From: Stenotrophomonas sp. Marseille-Q4652
GTDB taxonomy: Bacteria > Pseudomonadota > Gammaproteobacteria > Xanthomonadales > Xanthomonadaceae
NCBI RefSeq assembly: GCF_916618915.1
Contig: NZ_CAKAKE010000001.1
Span: 930,001-994,000, forward strand
Length of the DNA: 64,000 bases
Direction of reading: 5' to 3'
Under the pieces are notes generated by a model. That model searched no databases, was not told the DNA's origin, and was given only the letters and a program-made list of their open reading frames with translations. Below, piece after piece: positions 1-9,259 of the stretch (position 1 is the stretch's first letter; each line of letters starts with the position of its first letter). Made by a program: the position numbers and the translations under genes.

Positions 1-3000
1 TCCCGTCGAGACAACCGCCACGGCCAAACGCGCTCTTCGGTGTCACGACCGAGGAACTTGCGCTCCAGGTGCAGGTGGGTGCTCTCGGCACCGTGCTTCC
101 AGTCCGGCTGCCTGACGGCCCACTGCCGTCGCTTGATGGCCTTCAACGCCTCCGAGTTCGGGCTGACCTCGGCTTCCGATGCCTGCCACGTCAGCGCATG
201 ACGGTCGGCGCATTGCCAGAACAGGACCCAGGCCGCATACGCCTCTTCGCGGACTTCCAACCGCCAGTACTCCCGCCACCAGTGCCGCGCGCATGCTTCG
301 TGGTGGCGCAACCGCGCCGAGCGACGCGCCACGTCTTCGGCCCAAGACGTCGACGGCCCTTCGGCCCACGCGTCAGCCACGGGCAATTGGTTGTCGCTCC
401 GGAACCCGGCTAGCGTCGCGCCCCGCTGCTGCCGCCACGGCAACGGCGAGGCGGCGTCGCGCGCAATGTGATCTTCAAGCCAAGCCCGGTGACCATTGAT
501 CTGAGCCACCAGCGCGATCTCGTAGAGCTCGGCGTCGGTGTTGGCTTCTTCCAGCGATAGCAACGCGTCGCGAGCCGCGACGACGGCCGGTGACTCGGGC
601 GCCCGGAAAAGCACGTGCACCAACTGCGGCACGCCGGCACGCCCCACGATCCGGGTGAACATGGCGCGGGTCAGGGCGTTTCGCAGGCTGACGCCGCGGG
701 GCGGGTCCAGCTCCAGCAAGCCTTCGCACACGGCCAGGAACAAGCCTTCGGCCTGCTGCACGCGAAGCCGAAAATCGTTGCTGAGACTCTCGTGGCCTTC
801 GATCCAGCGGCGAACCACCTCCGGCGCATGCCGGCACAGCGCCAAGCCGTCCTCACGGGTTACGAACTGCAGGTAGAGGCTCGCGCCTTCCTTGCGGGCC
901 TGCTTGATGGCCTTCTCCGCCTGTTCACTAGCCCGCTCCTGCGCTGCCGCCTGGGCGTCGCTGTCGAAGATGTCTCGGAAGGCTTCGGGTGAATGCGGAT
1001 CCGGCGGCGCCGGTGGTCGGACCGAAAGCCAAGGCGGAGCGGTCGTGTCGTTATCGCGCTCGACGGTTAGGCGAGCGCCGACCTCGAACACGCCCGACGG
1101 TCCCTTCGCAAGAATCGCGTCCAGGTGCTCGGCAGCCACCCGCACTTCAGAGGTATCACCGCCGCGTGCTCGCACCGCTTCCAGCAGGCGCCACGGGGCC
1201 AATCGACCGGCTACCCGATCAAACGCATGCGACTTGGTGACCTCCATTAGTGCGCCGGTGGCGGCATGCGCCGCCATGGCATCCGTCCCGGGCACGAAGC
1301 TCCAGCCTCGGCGCTCGAGGTCCTGACCGAGCCGCTTGGCGTCCGCGCTCTCCAAGACCATGAAAGCGAGCCGGACATCCATGGGGTCGTCCGACGTGGT
1401 GAATTGACCGACCCACGCCCACGCGGCGTCGCTGAGCACCGGCGGGGCCGTGACCAGGACGACCACCAGATCGCGCTGCTGCTTCTGACTGCCGTTGCCG
1501 AAGCGTCCGATCAGCTCATCGACCTGCTGCGTCGTGAGCGGCAACAGGTTGTCTGTGATCGACAGAGGAATGCGCAGCAAGTCCGCCTCGATGACCAGAC
1601 TGGCCTGAGCGAGAGCGTCCAGGTCCAGCAGTTCGGCCTGAATCCATTCCGACCCTGCTAGGGTCTCGTCACCCTCATGGGATTCGCGGCCGACCTCGCG
1701 CATGGCGCGCGCCGCGGCCACTTCCTCCGGCCCGTACAAGAGCAACGCCCGGTTGATTTCCCAGGATCGGGGCGCGCGCAGGTTCGCAGCCGCAGGGGTT
1801 CGGGCGAGTCGGCGACGTAGCGCGGCCAGGGCGCGCGGCGCGCAGCGCGCCATGACCGCCTGCAGCTGCCGGAAATCGTTGTCTTGCGCGGTCAGGTTAC
1901 GCCCGGTGAACAAGCTGACAGCGTCAATCGCCTCGACCGCGTCGGCGATTTCCTCGCAGAAGGCCGGGGGCGGTACGAAGCTCGGATCAGTCCACATCGC
2001 TTCGCAGCGTCGGGCGCGCACGCGCAGCGGCAACGACTTGTCGTTGAGTACGTCCAGCGCATGCCGGCGCTCGAGGCTGAAGATGCTGCGTACCGGGTCG
2101 GCGAGATAGTCGTCGTCGTAGTTGAAGCTGCGGCCCAATGACACCTTCATGGCGTTGGCAGCCTCGTCATCCTTGCGCTCGCCAGAAAGGTGCAGCAGCA
2201 GCTCGGCCACGCGGCGATTGAGCTGTTCGGCGATCCCGGGCTCCGGCACCCGTTGCAGCATATCGGCCGCCGCGGCCCGAACGGCGGTCGCGACGGCCTC
2301 GGGATCCACCGGGTTGAGCAAGCAGGCCCAACGCAACTGGTTCCACCCGGTGTGATTGAAGGAGGTGGAGGCTGCAACGGCCGCCACGCGGAAGACCGGC
2401 AGCGCCTGCGCGAGGGGATAGCCCTCCAGCAGCGCTGGCACGTGCTCGCTCCACCGCCCTTCGTCCCGGTCGACCACGCGCATGGCCTCGCCCAGCACCG
2501 TCAGCTCGCCCGCGGCATCCACGCCTAGCCGACTGAGCATGCGCTCTCGTCGGTGTCGTTCGGCTTGCGGCTCGGCCTTCTGGCGAATGTCGAGGTCGCG
2601 CGAGATCAGCCGAAGCCAGTCATGCGCCCGCGCCAGCACGGCCTGTCGCACGCGAACGTTGGCGCGATCCACCCCACGCAATGCGGCCACGGCGATCTGC
2701 CGGCAATAGCCATGCGTGTAGCGATTGGACAGCTCGATCGCGTCGAGCAGGTCCTCCGGCATTTCCGGTGCCAGCGCCTGGGCGTCGCGCACGTGGGTCT
2801 CGGCGAGGTTCTGCGTTTGCAACCACGCTGCGACCAGGACGCCCAGGAGGGGGGCGGCGTACTGCGACTGCAAGGCGATGGCGACGGCGGCCTGCAGGAT
2901 GTCGGCCCGCTGATCCAGTCCGGAAATGGGGTCGAGCCACTTATCCAGTTGGGACTGCAGCGATTGACGGTCCGCGGTCTGCGCCGTCGCCAACAGGAAA

Positions 3001-4652
3001 ACGACCGTCGTGCCCAAGGCGTGCGCCATGAGCTCTGCCGTCAGCTCCACCTTGTGATCGACCCGAGGCAGGACCAACGGCGATCCCATCACCGCGCTCA
3101 AGCGTCGATATTTCGCCGGGCTGTCCAGCGTGTCATCGGCGGCCAGCGCGCTCAGTTCCTGCACGGTGAACACCCGTTGACCGGACCGGATCTTCTCGCC
3201 CGCCGCCACGAGCCACTGTTCCCACTGCGCGGCGGAGAACTCGCGGCTCATGGACACCCCGGCCGTGTCGCGTCCGTACTCCCACAGCAACCGATGGGTC
3301 GTGACGGCGCCGCCGTCCACCAACTTGTCCCGGAATCGGACGACCAACGCGAATAACCGAGGATTGCGGGCCAACGCATGGAGTTCGGGGTGGAGATCAC
3401 TTCGGGTGAGCCCGTGCTTCGCGAGAATCTGATCGAACTCCCCGCCGTCGCGGTCGTCGTAATCCTTGACTGGAATCGACACCGCGCGGTCTTGCAATCC
3501 CGCTAGCCGGTGCAGATGCGTTTCGAAATGATGCGTCCTGGTGGTGGCGATCGCGCGGATCCGACCTCGGAACTGCTCCGATTGCAGTTGGGCGAACAGT
3601 TCCACCCACTGCACGCTCGCCTGCTGGTTCAGGCCGTCAAACACGACCAGCAGCGCACTGCCCTCCTCGGCCGGACGCTCCAGCATGCGTTCCAGACGGG
3701 CGCGCCAGTGCGTGCGGTCGCGGACCTGCGTCAACTCTTGGAGGCGATCGGCGAGGAAGTCCTTGGCGGCTGAGATCGATCCCATGGCCTGCCCGGCGCC
3801 GGGAACAGCGGAGGCAGGGATGAGCAGGACCGGCGGCAACACGTCGGTTCGCTGGATCAGCCAGTCGGCGACGGCCCACGTCTTGCCCACGCCGAACTGA
3901 CCGCACAGGCAAACGGGCGAACCTGCTGCTGGCGGCGACGCCCACCATGCCTCCAGTGCATGCAGGACCTGCATGCGATGCACCAACGGGTTCTTCCCGC
4001 CGGTGACCACCTGGCCGAAGTGCGCACGCGATTCGTAGGGGTCGGTCCAGATCGCGGTCAATCGCTCCCGCGACAGGCGTCGCAGCGTCTCCGTGCCGAT
4101 CTGCCACGCCGCCATGTCGCGCCGCAGGCGCTCGAGTGTGGGATCGATCGCCGGACGCAGTCGACGCGCGATCTGTCCCGCCTCGGCGCCGAGGTATTGG
4201 GTTACCGTGTCGGGGTTCACGGCGAACAAGGCGGCGAGCAGCGGGGTCTCGTGCGCCTTCCAATCGATCACGAGCACCGGCACGCCGAGGCGGTGCGCCT
4301 TCGCGAAGAGCGACGCCTCCAACTGCTCGGGTACGTCGCGGGTCACCGCCAGGACCCACACTTCCAGCCCGGGATCGCTGGCAATCGCGTCGTCGAGTTC
4401 GCCCTGGAGCTCTCGCGCGCTCAGCGCGGTGGTGTCCTTGTACCGCTTGCACTCGATGCGCAGCGCTCGCTGCTGCCGTCCGCTCGTACCGGCGTCGCCA
4501 CCGCTCTGGAAGCCCGATTTGGCGACCGCGACGCTCGTACCGAGCAACTCGCCTATCAGCGAAGCAACCAGGTGTTCGAACTTAGTAGGCGGGTCGACCC
4601 CTTGTGCCAACGCCCGGAGGCGTTCGAGATCTTGCGGGTCGATCGATGCCAT
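1..4652 (-). CDS. Avs-like STAND NTPase with N-terminal PD-(D/E)xK nuclease domain (C-terminus outside window)
   Basis: This minus-strand frame is open from the ATG at 4652 to the left edge, about 1550 codons; I checked it codon by codon and found no stop. Residues ~20-130 look like an Mrr-type restriction-endonuclease fold, with GFQSGGDAG (D53) and RIECKRYKD (E67, K69) giving a D-x13-E-x-K site. A P-loop GQFGVGKT lies at ~251-258. A Walker B of the NACHT type, LLVVFDGLNQ, has its Asp at ~339. A motif NPRLFALVVRFRDKL follows at ~420, typical of STAND helical domains. The distal part is rich in Trp and Arg and contains AYAAWVLFWQCADRHALTW, resembling sensor repeats. By family knowledge, nuclease-STAND fusions (Avs) detect phage proteins, oligomerise and cut DNA. 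The antiviral role is inferred. The other strand shows only shadow frames. Confidence 0.85.
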   Translation of the reverse strand, partial: MASIDPQDLERLRALAQGVDPPTKFEHLVASLIGELLGTSVAVAKSGFQSGGDAGTSGRQQRALRIECKRYKDTTALSARELQGELDDAIASDPGLEVWVLAVTRDVPEQLEASLFAKAHRLGVPVLVIDWKAHETPLLAALFAVNPDTVTQYLGAEAGQIARRLRPAIDPTLERLRRDMAAWQIGTETLRRLSRERLTAIWTDPYESRAHFGQVVTGGKNPLVHRMQVLHALEAWWASPPAAGSPVCLCGQFGVGKTWAVADWLIQRTDVLPPVLLIPASAVPGAGQAMGSISAAKDFLADRLQELTQVRDRTHWRARLERMLERPAEEGSALLVVFDGLNQQASVQWVELFAQLQSEQFRGRIRAIATTRTHHFETHLHRLAGLQDRAVSIPVKDYDDRDGGEFDQILAKHGLTRSDLHPELHALARNPRLFALVVRFRDKLVDGGAVTTHRLLWEYGRDTAGVSMSREFSAAQWEQWLVAAGEKIRSGQRVFTVQELSALAADDTLDSPAKYRRLSAVMGSPLVLPRVDHKVELTAELMAHALGTTVVFLLATAQTADRQSLQSQLDKWLDPISGLDQRADILQAAVAIALQSQYAAPLLGVLVAAWLQTQNLAETHVRDAQALAPEMPEDLLDAIELSNRYTHGYCRQIAVAALRGVDRANVRVRQAVLARAHDWLRLISRDLDIRQKAEPQAERHRRERMLSRLGVDAAGELTVLGEAMRVVDRDEGRWSEHVPALLEGYPLAQALPVFRVAAVAASTSFNHTGWNQLRWACLLNPVDPEAVATAVRAAAADMLQRVPEPGIAEQLNRRVAELLLHLSGERKDDEAANAMKVSLGRSFNYDDDYLADPVRSIFSLERRHALDVLNDKSLPLRVRARRCEAMWTDPSFVPPPAFCEEIADAVEAIDAVSLFTGRNLTAQDNDFRQLQAVMARCAPRALAALRRRLARTPAAANLRAPRSWEINRALLLYGPEEVAAARAMREVGRESHEGDETLAGSEWIQAELLDLDALAQASLVIEADLLRIPLSITDNLLPLTTQQVDELIGRFGNGSQKQQRDLVVVLVTAPPVLSDAAWAWVGQFTTSDDPMDVRLAFMVLESADAKRLGQDLERRGWSFVPGTDAMAAHAATGALMEVTKSHAFDRVAGRLAPWRLLEAVRARGGDTSEVRVAAEHLDAILAKGPSGVFEVGARLTVERDNDTTAPPWLSVRPPAPPDPHSPEAFRDIFDSDAQAAAQERASEQAEKAIKQARKEGASLYLQFVTREDGLALCRHAPEVVRRWIEGHESLSNDFRLRVQQAEGLFLAVCEGLLELDPPRGVSLRNALTRAMFTRIVGRAGVPQLVHVLFRAPESPAVVAARDALLSLEEANTDAELYEIALVAQINGHRAWLEDHIARDAASPLPWRQQRGATLAGFRSDNQLPVADAWAEGPSTSWAEDVARRSARLRHHEACARHWWREYWRLEVREEAYAAWVLFWQCADRHALTWQASEAEVSPNSEALKAIKRRQWAVRQPDWKHGAESTHLHLERKFLGRDTEERVWPWRLSRR

Positions 4653-4722
4653 CGATGGGTCTCCGGCTCGCCACAAAGGACGGTCCGCCGCCGACCATCG
4701 CCAGCGGACCGCGGATGCGTTA

Positions 4723-5358
4723 CTAGGGATTGCGCTTGTTTGGCACGAATTTTACCAAAGTTGGCGGCGCGTTCCGGCCAATCTCCTTTTTGCGCCAGCC
4801 CCCTTGTGAACTATTTCCGGTCGGCCGCCGGGATCGCCCCTCCCCCGGGGTTCCTCCTCGTGCGGAGTCCTCGCCAAATGCTTCCGACAGTAGCTCCGCC
4901 AGCACTCGCACCTTTCGCGCGGGATGCCGACTGGGCGAGCGAATCACGTAGAGCCCTGCTTCCGCGGGTGGGAAGCGCGTCATGATCGGAATCAAAGCGC
5001 CGCTGTCGAGATGCGGTTGGCTCAGGAAGTCGGGCAAATACGCGATGCCCACGCCGGCCACGGCGGCCGCCGCGAGTGCGGCGCAACTGTCGGCTTTGAA
5101 GCGACCTTGTGGGCGGATGGTGACTGTCGTCGCCTAGTCCTGAAACTGCCAGGCCTCGGTGCCGAGCATGAGTGCCTCGTGTGCCAGAATTTCATCGGGC
5201 GTTTCTGGCGCGCCGTGACGCCGCATGTATTCGGGACTGGCGACCAGCTTGCCGTAGATCGGGCCGATGCGTTTTGCGATCAGGCTCGTGTCTCGTACCA
5301 GCAGTACCTCGTTACCGGCGCTTGCAGCCGAGTACGACTCGACGACCCTAAATGTCAT
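4723..5358 (-). pseudogene. LysR-family regulator remnant (effector domain only, in-frame stop)
   Basis: Two minus-strand pieces lie in one frame. 5358-5134 encodes SLIAKRIGPIYGKLVASPEY and PETPDEILAHEALML; 5131-4723 continues with RFKADSCAALAAAAVAGVGIAYLPDFL. A TAG codon at 5134-5136 separates them (WQFQD-stop-ATTVTIRPQG). Both match the substrate-binding domain of LysR-type transcription factors, but the winged-helix N-terminus and the first third of the effector domain are absent upstream, so the gene is truncated as well as interrupted. The C-terminal tail after SEAFGED runs on in low-complexity basic sequence toward the STAND gene. It is a relic of the locus that received the island and cannot make a functional regulator. 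Confidence 0.8.
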
Positions 5359-5817
5359 TATCGAGAAATCCCTTTGATGTCGTTAGCGCGCCGGTCACGT
5401 CGGTGTCCCGCCGCGAAGCCGATCCTACTCCAACCATACCGACGCGTCCGCCCGTTCCGCTTGGGCTGCTGCCTGGCTTCGCGTACTCGCGATAAATCGA
5501 TCTAATCCCCTGCCCTATCGATGTTCGCTTCCGGCCAAAGCGGCCTACGATCACGGCGCCGGTATCGTTTACTCGGCGCCCCAACGGCTAGCTGTTGCTG
5601 AGCGATTTCAGGTCAGCGACGAACTGCTCGGGATGCGGTGGGTGTGGTAGACCATGACCAACGGGGGCATCCTCCGCCGCGCGAGGAAATCGCTCGGCGC
5701 GCGCCGCAATGACAACGTGTACGTACGGGCCACGTGGAGATTCCGGGCGACCCTGGTGATCGTGAGGCGACAGGCTTCGGCTGGCCGGACCCGCGCGCAC
5801 AGCAGACAATGGTCGCC
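5359..5817. other. gene-free stretch
   Basis: Between the LysR remnant and the transporter remnant I see no frame with a recognisable family and no clear start site. Short minus-strand frames here are Arg/Ser-rich and look non-coding. It probably holds decayed sequence plus the 5' flank of the CDF gene. Confidence 0.5.
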
Positions 5818-6737
5818 ATGAAACCCCGCGACGGACCGGCCGAAGCCACGCCGGACCTGAAGAAATACGCCTGGCTGGCCATCGTGACCGCGGTGCTGAC
5901 GGTGCTGCTCAAGGGCAGCGCCTGGGCGATCACCGGCTCGGTGGGCCTGCTGTCGGACGCCGCCGAATCGATGGTCAACCTGGTGGCCGCCATCGTCGCC
6001 CTGGTCTCGCTGACCATCGCCGCCCGGCCGGCCGACGACGACCACCACTTCGGCCACAGCAAGGCGGAGTATTTCTCCGCCGCGCTGAAGGGATCATGAT
6101 CTTCGTCTCCGCGGCCTCGATCATCTACCTGGGCATCGATCGCCTGCTCAACCCCCGGCCGCTGGGATCGCTCGGCATCGGCCTCGCCGTTTCGATCATG
6201 GCCGCCGTCCTCAACGGCATCGTCGGGCGGATCCTGATCAAGGTCGGCACGCGCCACCGCTCCATCACCCTGCGCGCCGACGGCAAGCACCTGATGGCCG
6301 ACGTGTACACCTCGGTCGGGGTCGTGGTGGGCCTGGGGTTGGCGTGGCTGACAGGCTGGAACTGGCTGGATCCGGTGATCGCGATCCTGGTGGGCGTGAA
6401 CATCCTGGTTGTCGGCTACCGGCTGATGTCCGAATCCGCCTCCGGCCTGATGGACGCGACCCTGTCCCCCGAGGACAACGCCCGAATCCAGGCCATCCTG
6501 GACGCGCACGCCGAACCGGGCCGGATCGAATTCCACGCCGTGCGCACGCGCGAGTCCGGGGCCCGCCAGTTCATGGAGATGCACATGCTGGTGCCCGGCG
6601 ACTGGAAGGTGCTGCGCGGGCATGACGCCATGGAAGACCTGGTGGAGAAGATCGTGGCGGAGTTTCCCGCCATGCGCGTGACCGGGCACCTGGAACCGGT
6701 CTCCGATCCCCGCAGCTACGAAGACATGGCCCTGTAG
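5818..6737 (+). pseudogene. FieF/YiiP-like cation diffusion facilitator, single-base frameshift
   Basis: The first frame (ATG 5818, or ATG 5809 in the same frame) encodes TGSVGLLSDAAESMVNLVAA and DDDHHFGHSKAEYFSAAL, the TM2 and loop signatures of Zn/Fe-exporting CDF proteins. It then stops after KGS at 6099. The second frame continues at once with MIFVSAASIIYLGIDRLLN and reaches a cytoplasmic C-terminal domain (RIEFHAVRTRESG, MEMHMLVPGDW) ending at 6737. Restoring one G at about 6085-6090 (CTG-GAA-GGG-ATC-ATG) would join them into a normal ~305-residue transporter. It is either a real recent mutation or a base-call error. Function if intact: proton-coupled export of divalent metal across the inner membrane. 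Confidence 0.85.
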
Positions 6738-6852
6738 CCGAAAAGCGGGAGGCGACGTTGGGTCAGGCAGGCGACGAAGACCCGCGGCTCGATCCCCCGT
6801 GCGTTGTCACTGTATTCATCCGGAGTTTATATCCGCACGTATACTAAGGCGC

Positions 6853-7269
6853 ATGACTTTCCGCGCGCTCCTGATGCGATTGTTCCTGGTCGTTGCCTTG
6901 CTCGCCAACGGTCCGGGCATCGCTGGCGCGTCCATGCACATGGAGCACGTGCGCGACTCCGCCGGTGACGTCACCTCGGCACCGACAGCAGCCGAGGCCA
7001 TGGCGGCCTGCCATGGAGGAGCAGCGGCTGCTACGGGGGCCAATGAACACCATCACCCCCAGGCCACTGACGAGGCCGGAGCGGTATCGCCGTGGGACGA
7101 CTGCTGTGAGACGGACAGTTGCTGTGCGTGCATGCACCATTGCTTCGCGGCCTTCGCAGGGTCGGCGTCTCCCGTCGTGGAAGTTCTTTACCGGCAGATC
7201 GCTGAACCGTTTCTGTCGGTGCACGCGTCCGCGGCCCTGACCAATCACTTCCGACCTCCGATCGGCTAA
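6853..7269 (+). CDS. copL: CopL-like copper regulatory/metal-binding secreted protein
   Basis: 138 residues from ATG 6853; the frame is open further upstream, but this start places the signal peptide (RALLMRLFLVVALLANGPG) correctly. The mature part is rich in His, Met and Cys: MHMEHV, ANEHHHPQ and a cluster CCETDSCCACMHHCF. It ends with a conserved-looking HFRPPIG tail. In Xanthomonas, CopL precedes copAB and is required for copper-induced expression; the same order holds here, with copA starting about 100 bp downstream. The identification rests on position, size and composition. A similar FRPPI tail occurs in the czcI-like gene of this window. Confidence 0.8.
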   Translation: MTFRALLMRLFLVVALLANGPGIAGASMHMEHVRDSAGDVTSAPTAAEAMAACHGGAAAATGANEHHHPQATDEAGAVSPWDDCCETDSCCACMHHCFAAFAGSASPVVEVLYRQIAEPFLSVHASAALTNHFRPPIG

Positions 7270-7372
7270 GTGTCGCTGAGCGCCTTTGAGGCGCCGATGG
7301 ACCCTGTCCGCGTTGTCCGCACCGACAGGGTCACGCTCGCTTCGCGAGCCCTCGACCTTTCCCGGAGTTCCC

Positions 7373-9259
7373 ATGTCATCCGATTCTTTCGGCCGTGCCG
7401 GAGGGCTGTCTTCCCCGTCGCGCCGCCTCTTTGTTCAAGGACTTGCCGCCGGAGGCGCCGCCGCGGCGCTTGGCTTCTGGCCGCGCACCAGCTGGGCCGT
7501 CAAGGCTGAAGGCGTGCCCAACGTACTTTCTGGCACCGAGTTCGACCTGACCATCGGCGAGACGCCGATGAACTTCACCGGCGCCACGCGTCCTGCCATC
7601 ACGGTCAACGGCTCGATTCCTGCACCGCTGCTGCGCTGGCGCGAGGGCACTACCGTCAACCTGCGGGTCCGCAATGCCTTGCCGCCAGGCTCCATCCATG
7701 GCCACCAGGCATCGATCCACTGGCACGGCATCCTGCTGCCAGCCAACATGGACGGCGTGCCGGGACTCAGCTTCGACGGCATCGACCGCGGCGAGACTTA
7801 CCAGTACCGCTTCAACGTCGTACAGGGCGGCACCTACTGGTACCACAGCCACTCCGGTTTCCAGGAGCAGGCCGGCCTCTACGGGCCGCTGGTGATCGAG
7901 CCACTCGAGCCCGAGCCCTTCGCCTATGACCGCGATTACGTGGTCATGCTCAGCGACTGGACCGACCTGGATCCGCAGCGTCTGTTCGCCCGGCTCAAGA
8001 AGCGGTCGGATTTCGACAACTTCTCCAAGCAGACCGTGGGCGACTTCTTCGCCGACGTGAAACAGCACGGCCTGGCCGCCACGGTCGAAGATCGCAAGAT
8101 GTGGGGCCAGATGCGGATGACACCGACCGACCTGTCGGACGTCAACGGCAACACCTACACCTACCTGTTGAACGGCACGACCTCGCTCGGCAACTGGACC
8201 GGACTGTTCCGGTCCGGCGAGAAGGTACGCCTGCGCTTCATCAACGGGTCCGCGATGACCTACTTCGACGTGCGCATCCCGGGCCTGAAGATGACCGTGG
8301 TCGCAGCCGATGGCCAGTACGTGCATCCGGTCACGGTCGACGAATTCCGCATCGCCACCGCCGAGACCTTCGACGTCATTGTCGAACCGACCGGGCAGGA
8401 TGCGTTCACCATCTTTGCCCAGGACAGTGGCCGTACCGGCTACATCAGCGGCACGCTCGCCGTCAGGCAAGGGCTGCGGGCTCCCGTGCCCAACGTCGAT
8501 CCCAAGCCGATTCTCACCATGGACGACATGGGCCACGGCGGAATGGGTGGCGGCGGCCATGACATGTCTTCGATGTCTCACAGCGCAATGGCCGGTGGTG
8601 CAACCGGCGGCATGAATCACAGCGGTCACGACATGTCGGCGATGGCTGGAGGCGCAATGGCCGGCGGAAGCATGGCCGACATGGATCATGGCACCGGCGG
8701 GAGCATGGCCGGGATGGACCACGGTGCCGGCGGCATGCAGGAACACCCTGCCACCGAAACCGGCAACCCCCTGGTCGACATGCAGACGATGGCGCCCGCG
8801 CCCAGGCTGGATGACCCGGGCATCGGCTTACGCGACAACGGCCGCCGCGTGCTGACCTACTCCGACCTGCGCAGCACGTTCAGCGACCCGGACGGGCGTG
8901 AGCCCGGTCGCACGGTCGAGCTGCACCTGACCGGGCACATGGAGCGTTTCGCCTGGTCGTTCAACGGAGTGAAGTTCGCTGACGCCGAACCCCTGCGTCT
9001 GAAGTACGGCGAGCGCATGCGAGTCGTCTTGGTCAACGACACGATGATGTCGCACCCGATCCATCTGCACGGCATGTGGAGCGACCTCGAGGACGAGTCC
9101 GGCAACTTCATGGTGCGCAAGCACACCATCGACATGCCGCCTGGTACGAAGCGGGCCTTTCGCGTGCGCGCCGACGCGCTGGGTCGCTGGGCGTTCCATT
9201 GCCACCTGCTTTACCACATGGAAGCCGGCATGTTCCGCGAAGTGCGGGTGGAGGAATGA
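7373..9259 (+). CDS. copA: CopA multicopper oxidase, Tat-exported periplasmic copper resistance protein
   Basis: 628 residues. I chose ATG 7373 because it precedes the twin-arginine signal SRRLFVQGLAAGGAAAALGF. Copper sites are visible: SIHWHGILLP, YWYHSHSGF near the N-terminus, and HPIHLHGMWS and FHCHLLYHMEAGM near the C-terminus, so type 1, 2 and 3 ligands are all present. A Met/His-rich insert (DMGHGGMGGGGHDMSSMSH and several MDHG repeats, roughly residues 385-460) is the copper-loading segment of the CopA class. Role: oxidises and sequesters Cu(I) in the periplasm. Its stop overlaps the copB start (ATGA). No defects seen. Confidence 0.95.
   Translation: MSSDSFGRAGGLSSPSRRLFVQGLAAGGAAAALGFWPRTSWAVKAEGVPNVLSGTEFDLTIGETPMNFTGATRPAITVNGSIPAPLLRWREGTTVNLRVRNALPPGSIHGHQASIHWHGILLPANMDGVPGLSFDGIDRGETYQYRFNVVQGGTYWYHSHSGFQEQAGLYGPLVIEPLEPEPFAYDRDYVVMLSDWTDLDPQRLFARLKKRSDFDNFSKQTVGDFFADVKQHGLAATVEDRKMWGQMRMTPTDLSDVNGNTYTYLLNGTTSLGNWTGLFRSGEKVRLRFINGSAMTYFDVRIPGLKMTVVAADGQYVHPVTVDEFRIATAETFDVIVEPTGQDAFTIFAQDSGRTGYISGTLAVRQGLRAPVPNVDPKPILTMDDMGHGGMGGGGHDMSSMSHSAMAGGATGGMNHSGHDMSAMAGGAMAGGSMADMDHGTGGSMAGMDHGAGGMQEHPATETGNPLVDMQTMAPAPRLDDPGIGLRDNGRRVLTYSDLRSTFSDPDGREPGRTVELHLTGHMERFAWSFNGVKFADAEPLRLKYGERMRVVLVNDTMMSHPIHLHGMWSDLEDESGNFMVRKHTIDMPPGTKRAFRVRADALGRWAFHCHLLYHMEAGMFREVRVEE

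Noticed and set aside
69..4985. Several plus-strand frames of 100-340 codons over 1-5 kb
   Set aside because: They are shadows of the long minus-strand STAND frame, with Arg/Gln/His-rich translations and no family motifs.
7376..8746. 456-codon minus-strand frame opposite the copA oxidase
   Set aside because: Composition (His/Val/Gly/Asp) mirrors the antisense of the MCO gene; no start signal or homology.
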